Assembly (NCBI RefSeq): GCF_030285625.1
Contig: NZ_CP127294.1
Span: 9,556,001-9,620,000 of the forward strand
Length of the DNA stretch: 64,000 nucleotides
Source of the DNA: Amycolatopsis sp. 2-15
GTDB lineage: Bacteria > Actinomycetota > Actinomycetes > Mycobacteriales > Pseudonocardiaceae
Reading direction: 5' to 3'
Shown here: positions 63,497 through 64,000 of the stretch, one piece after another
Layout of the letters: each line of letters begins with the position of its first letter
Position numbering within the stretch: the first letter of the stretch is position 1
Position numbers and translations under genes: made by a program
The notes under the pieces: generated by a model
The model's database searches: none
Told to the model about the DNA's origin: nothing
Seen by the model: only the letters and a program-made list of their open reading frames with translations

Positions 63497-64000
63497 TCAG
63501 GCTCCGACCGCAGCCGTCAGGGCACGGCCCGTGAGCACCCGCGCGAGGTGCTGCCGGTACTCGATGTCGGAGTTGCCGTCCGCTGCCGGGTTCGTGCCGT
63601 CGGCGGCGTGCGCGGCGGCGGCGCGGATCACGTCGGCGTTGGCCGAAGCGCCCACCAGCGCCTGTTCCACGGCGACGGCACGCACGGGCGTCGAGCCCAT
63701 GTTCGTCAGCGCCACGTGGGCCTCCTCGATCACGCCGCCCTCCGTGCGGACGGTGGCCGCGACCGCGACCATCGACCACGCCTGCGCCACCCGGGTGAAC
63801 TTCTCGTAGTGCGCGCGCCAGCCCGTGTGCTTGGGCAGGCGCACCTCCACGAGCAGCTCGTCGGGCGCCAGGGCCGTGGTGAAGAAGTCCTGGAAGAAGT
63901 CCGCCGCCGCTACCGTGCGACGGCCGCCGGGGCCGGCGATCACGAGCGAAGCTTCCATCGCCAGCACCGGCGCCGCCAGGTCGCCCGCCGGGTCGGCGTG
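63497..64000 (-). CDS. coxM: Molybdoenzyme FAD-binding medium subunit (CoxM-type), partial
   Basis: The C-terminal 167 residues of a CO-dehydrogenase/xanthine-dehydrogenase family FAD subunit; the start lies beyond the window end. The frame is open to base 64000 and begins HADPAGDLAAPVLAMEA, the usual segment after the second FAD loop. It continues VRLPKHTGWRAHYEKFTRVAQAWSMVAVAATV and ends in the typical C-terminal domain. It is probably the last structural gene of a second molybdenum hydroxylase operon followed by coxG. Whether the enzyme oxidises CO cannot be told without the large subunit. Confidence 0.88.
   Translation of the reverse strand, partial: HADPAGDLAAPVLAMEASLVIAGPGGRRTVAAADFFQDFFTTALAPDELLVEVRLPKHTGWRAHYEKFTRVAQAWSMVAVAATVRTEGGVIEEAHVALTNMGSTPVRAVAVEQALVGASANADVIRAAAAHAADGTNPAADGNSDIEYRQHLARVLTGRALTAAVGA

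Overview
The window is high-GC actinobacterial chromosome with dense genes, many 4-bp ATGA/GTGA overlaps, frequent GTG starts and Shine-Dalgarno sequences of the GGAG/AGGAGG type. Gene content (T7SS/WXG100 proteins, DUF4333, DUF3455, PucR, Cgl0158-type inositol aldolase, KdpFABCDE) and the short palindromic repeats suggest a Pseudonocardiaceae member, most likely Amycolatopsis or a close relative. That placement is inference, not a search result. No rRNA, tRNA, CRISPR array, IS element or prophage was recognised.

Layout. (1) 1-11.3 kb: purine catabolism. A uricase cut by the window edge, an NCS2 purine permease, a TetR regulator, a malic enzyme, an unknown protein, an overlapping operon for three-subunit xanthine dehydrogenase with an 8-oxoguanine deaminase inside it, and a divergent PucR regulator. 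(2) 11.3-17.5 kb: htpG, a DUF6986 aldolase, malate synthase and a divergent IclR regulator whose likely operator fills the malate synthase promoter spacer. Together, purine ring -> allantoin -> glyoxylate -> malate -> pyruvate is plausible within about 17 kb. (3) 17.5-22.1 kb: a frameshifted GNAT gene, a DUF4333 lipoprotein, and a compact type VII secretion-associated cassette (EspC-like protein, a frameshifted WXG100 protein with a Gly/Ala-rich tail, a DUF1795-like protein, a YbaB-like protein, a membrane protein). (4) 22.2-32.4 kb: housekeeping: ftsY, anmK with a sodium:solute symporter, a DUF3455 lipoprotein, smc, acyP and a Pro/Ser/Thr-rich exported protein. (5) 32.4-40.2 kb: the Kdp potassium system, seven overlapping or near-overlapping genes including an unnamed 27-residue membrane peptide ahead of kdpF. 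(6) 40.6-44.2 kb: asnB, a GNAT acetyltransferase and an aldo/keto reductase. (7) 44.2-56.2 kb: a complete myo-inositol catabolic locus in two divergent arms (lacI-iolA-iolG and iolE-ABC transporter-iolC-aldolase-iolB-iolD) around paired operators. (8) 56.2-64 kb: an in-frame MFS-isochorismatase fusion with its MarR regulator, an alpha/beta hydrolase with tandem operators, a flavin monooxygenase, a membrane diguanylate cyclase, a roughly 120-bp tandem repeat carrying DnaA boxes, and coxG with a partial coxM-type FAD subunit.

The points most worth a second look are the DnaA-box tandem repeat (61.98-62.45 kb), the T7SS cassette with its frameshift, the MFS-isochorismatase fusion lacking the usual cysteine, the extra small peptide of the kdp operon, several promoter/operator arrangements, and a recurrent CCACWGTGG palindrome inside coding sequence.
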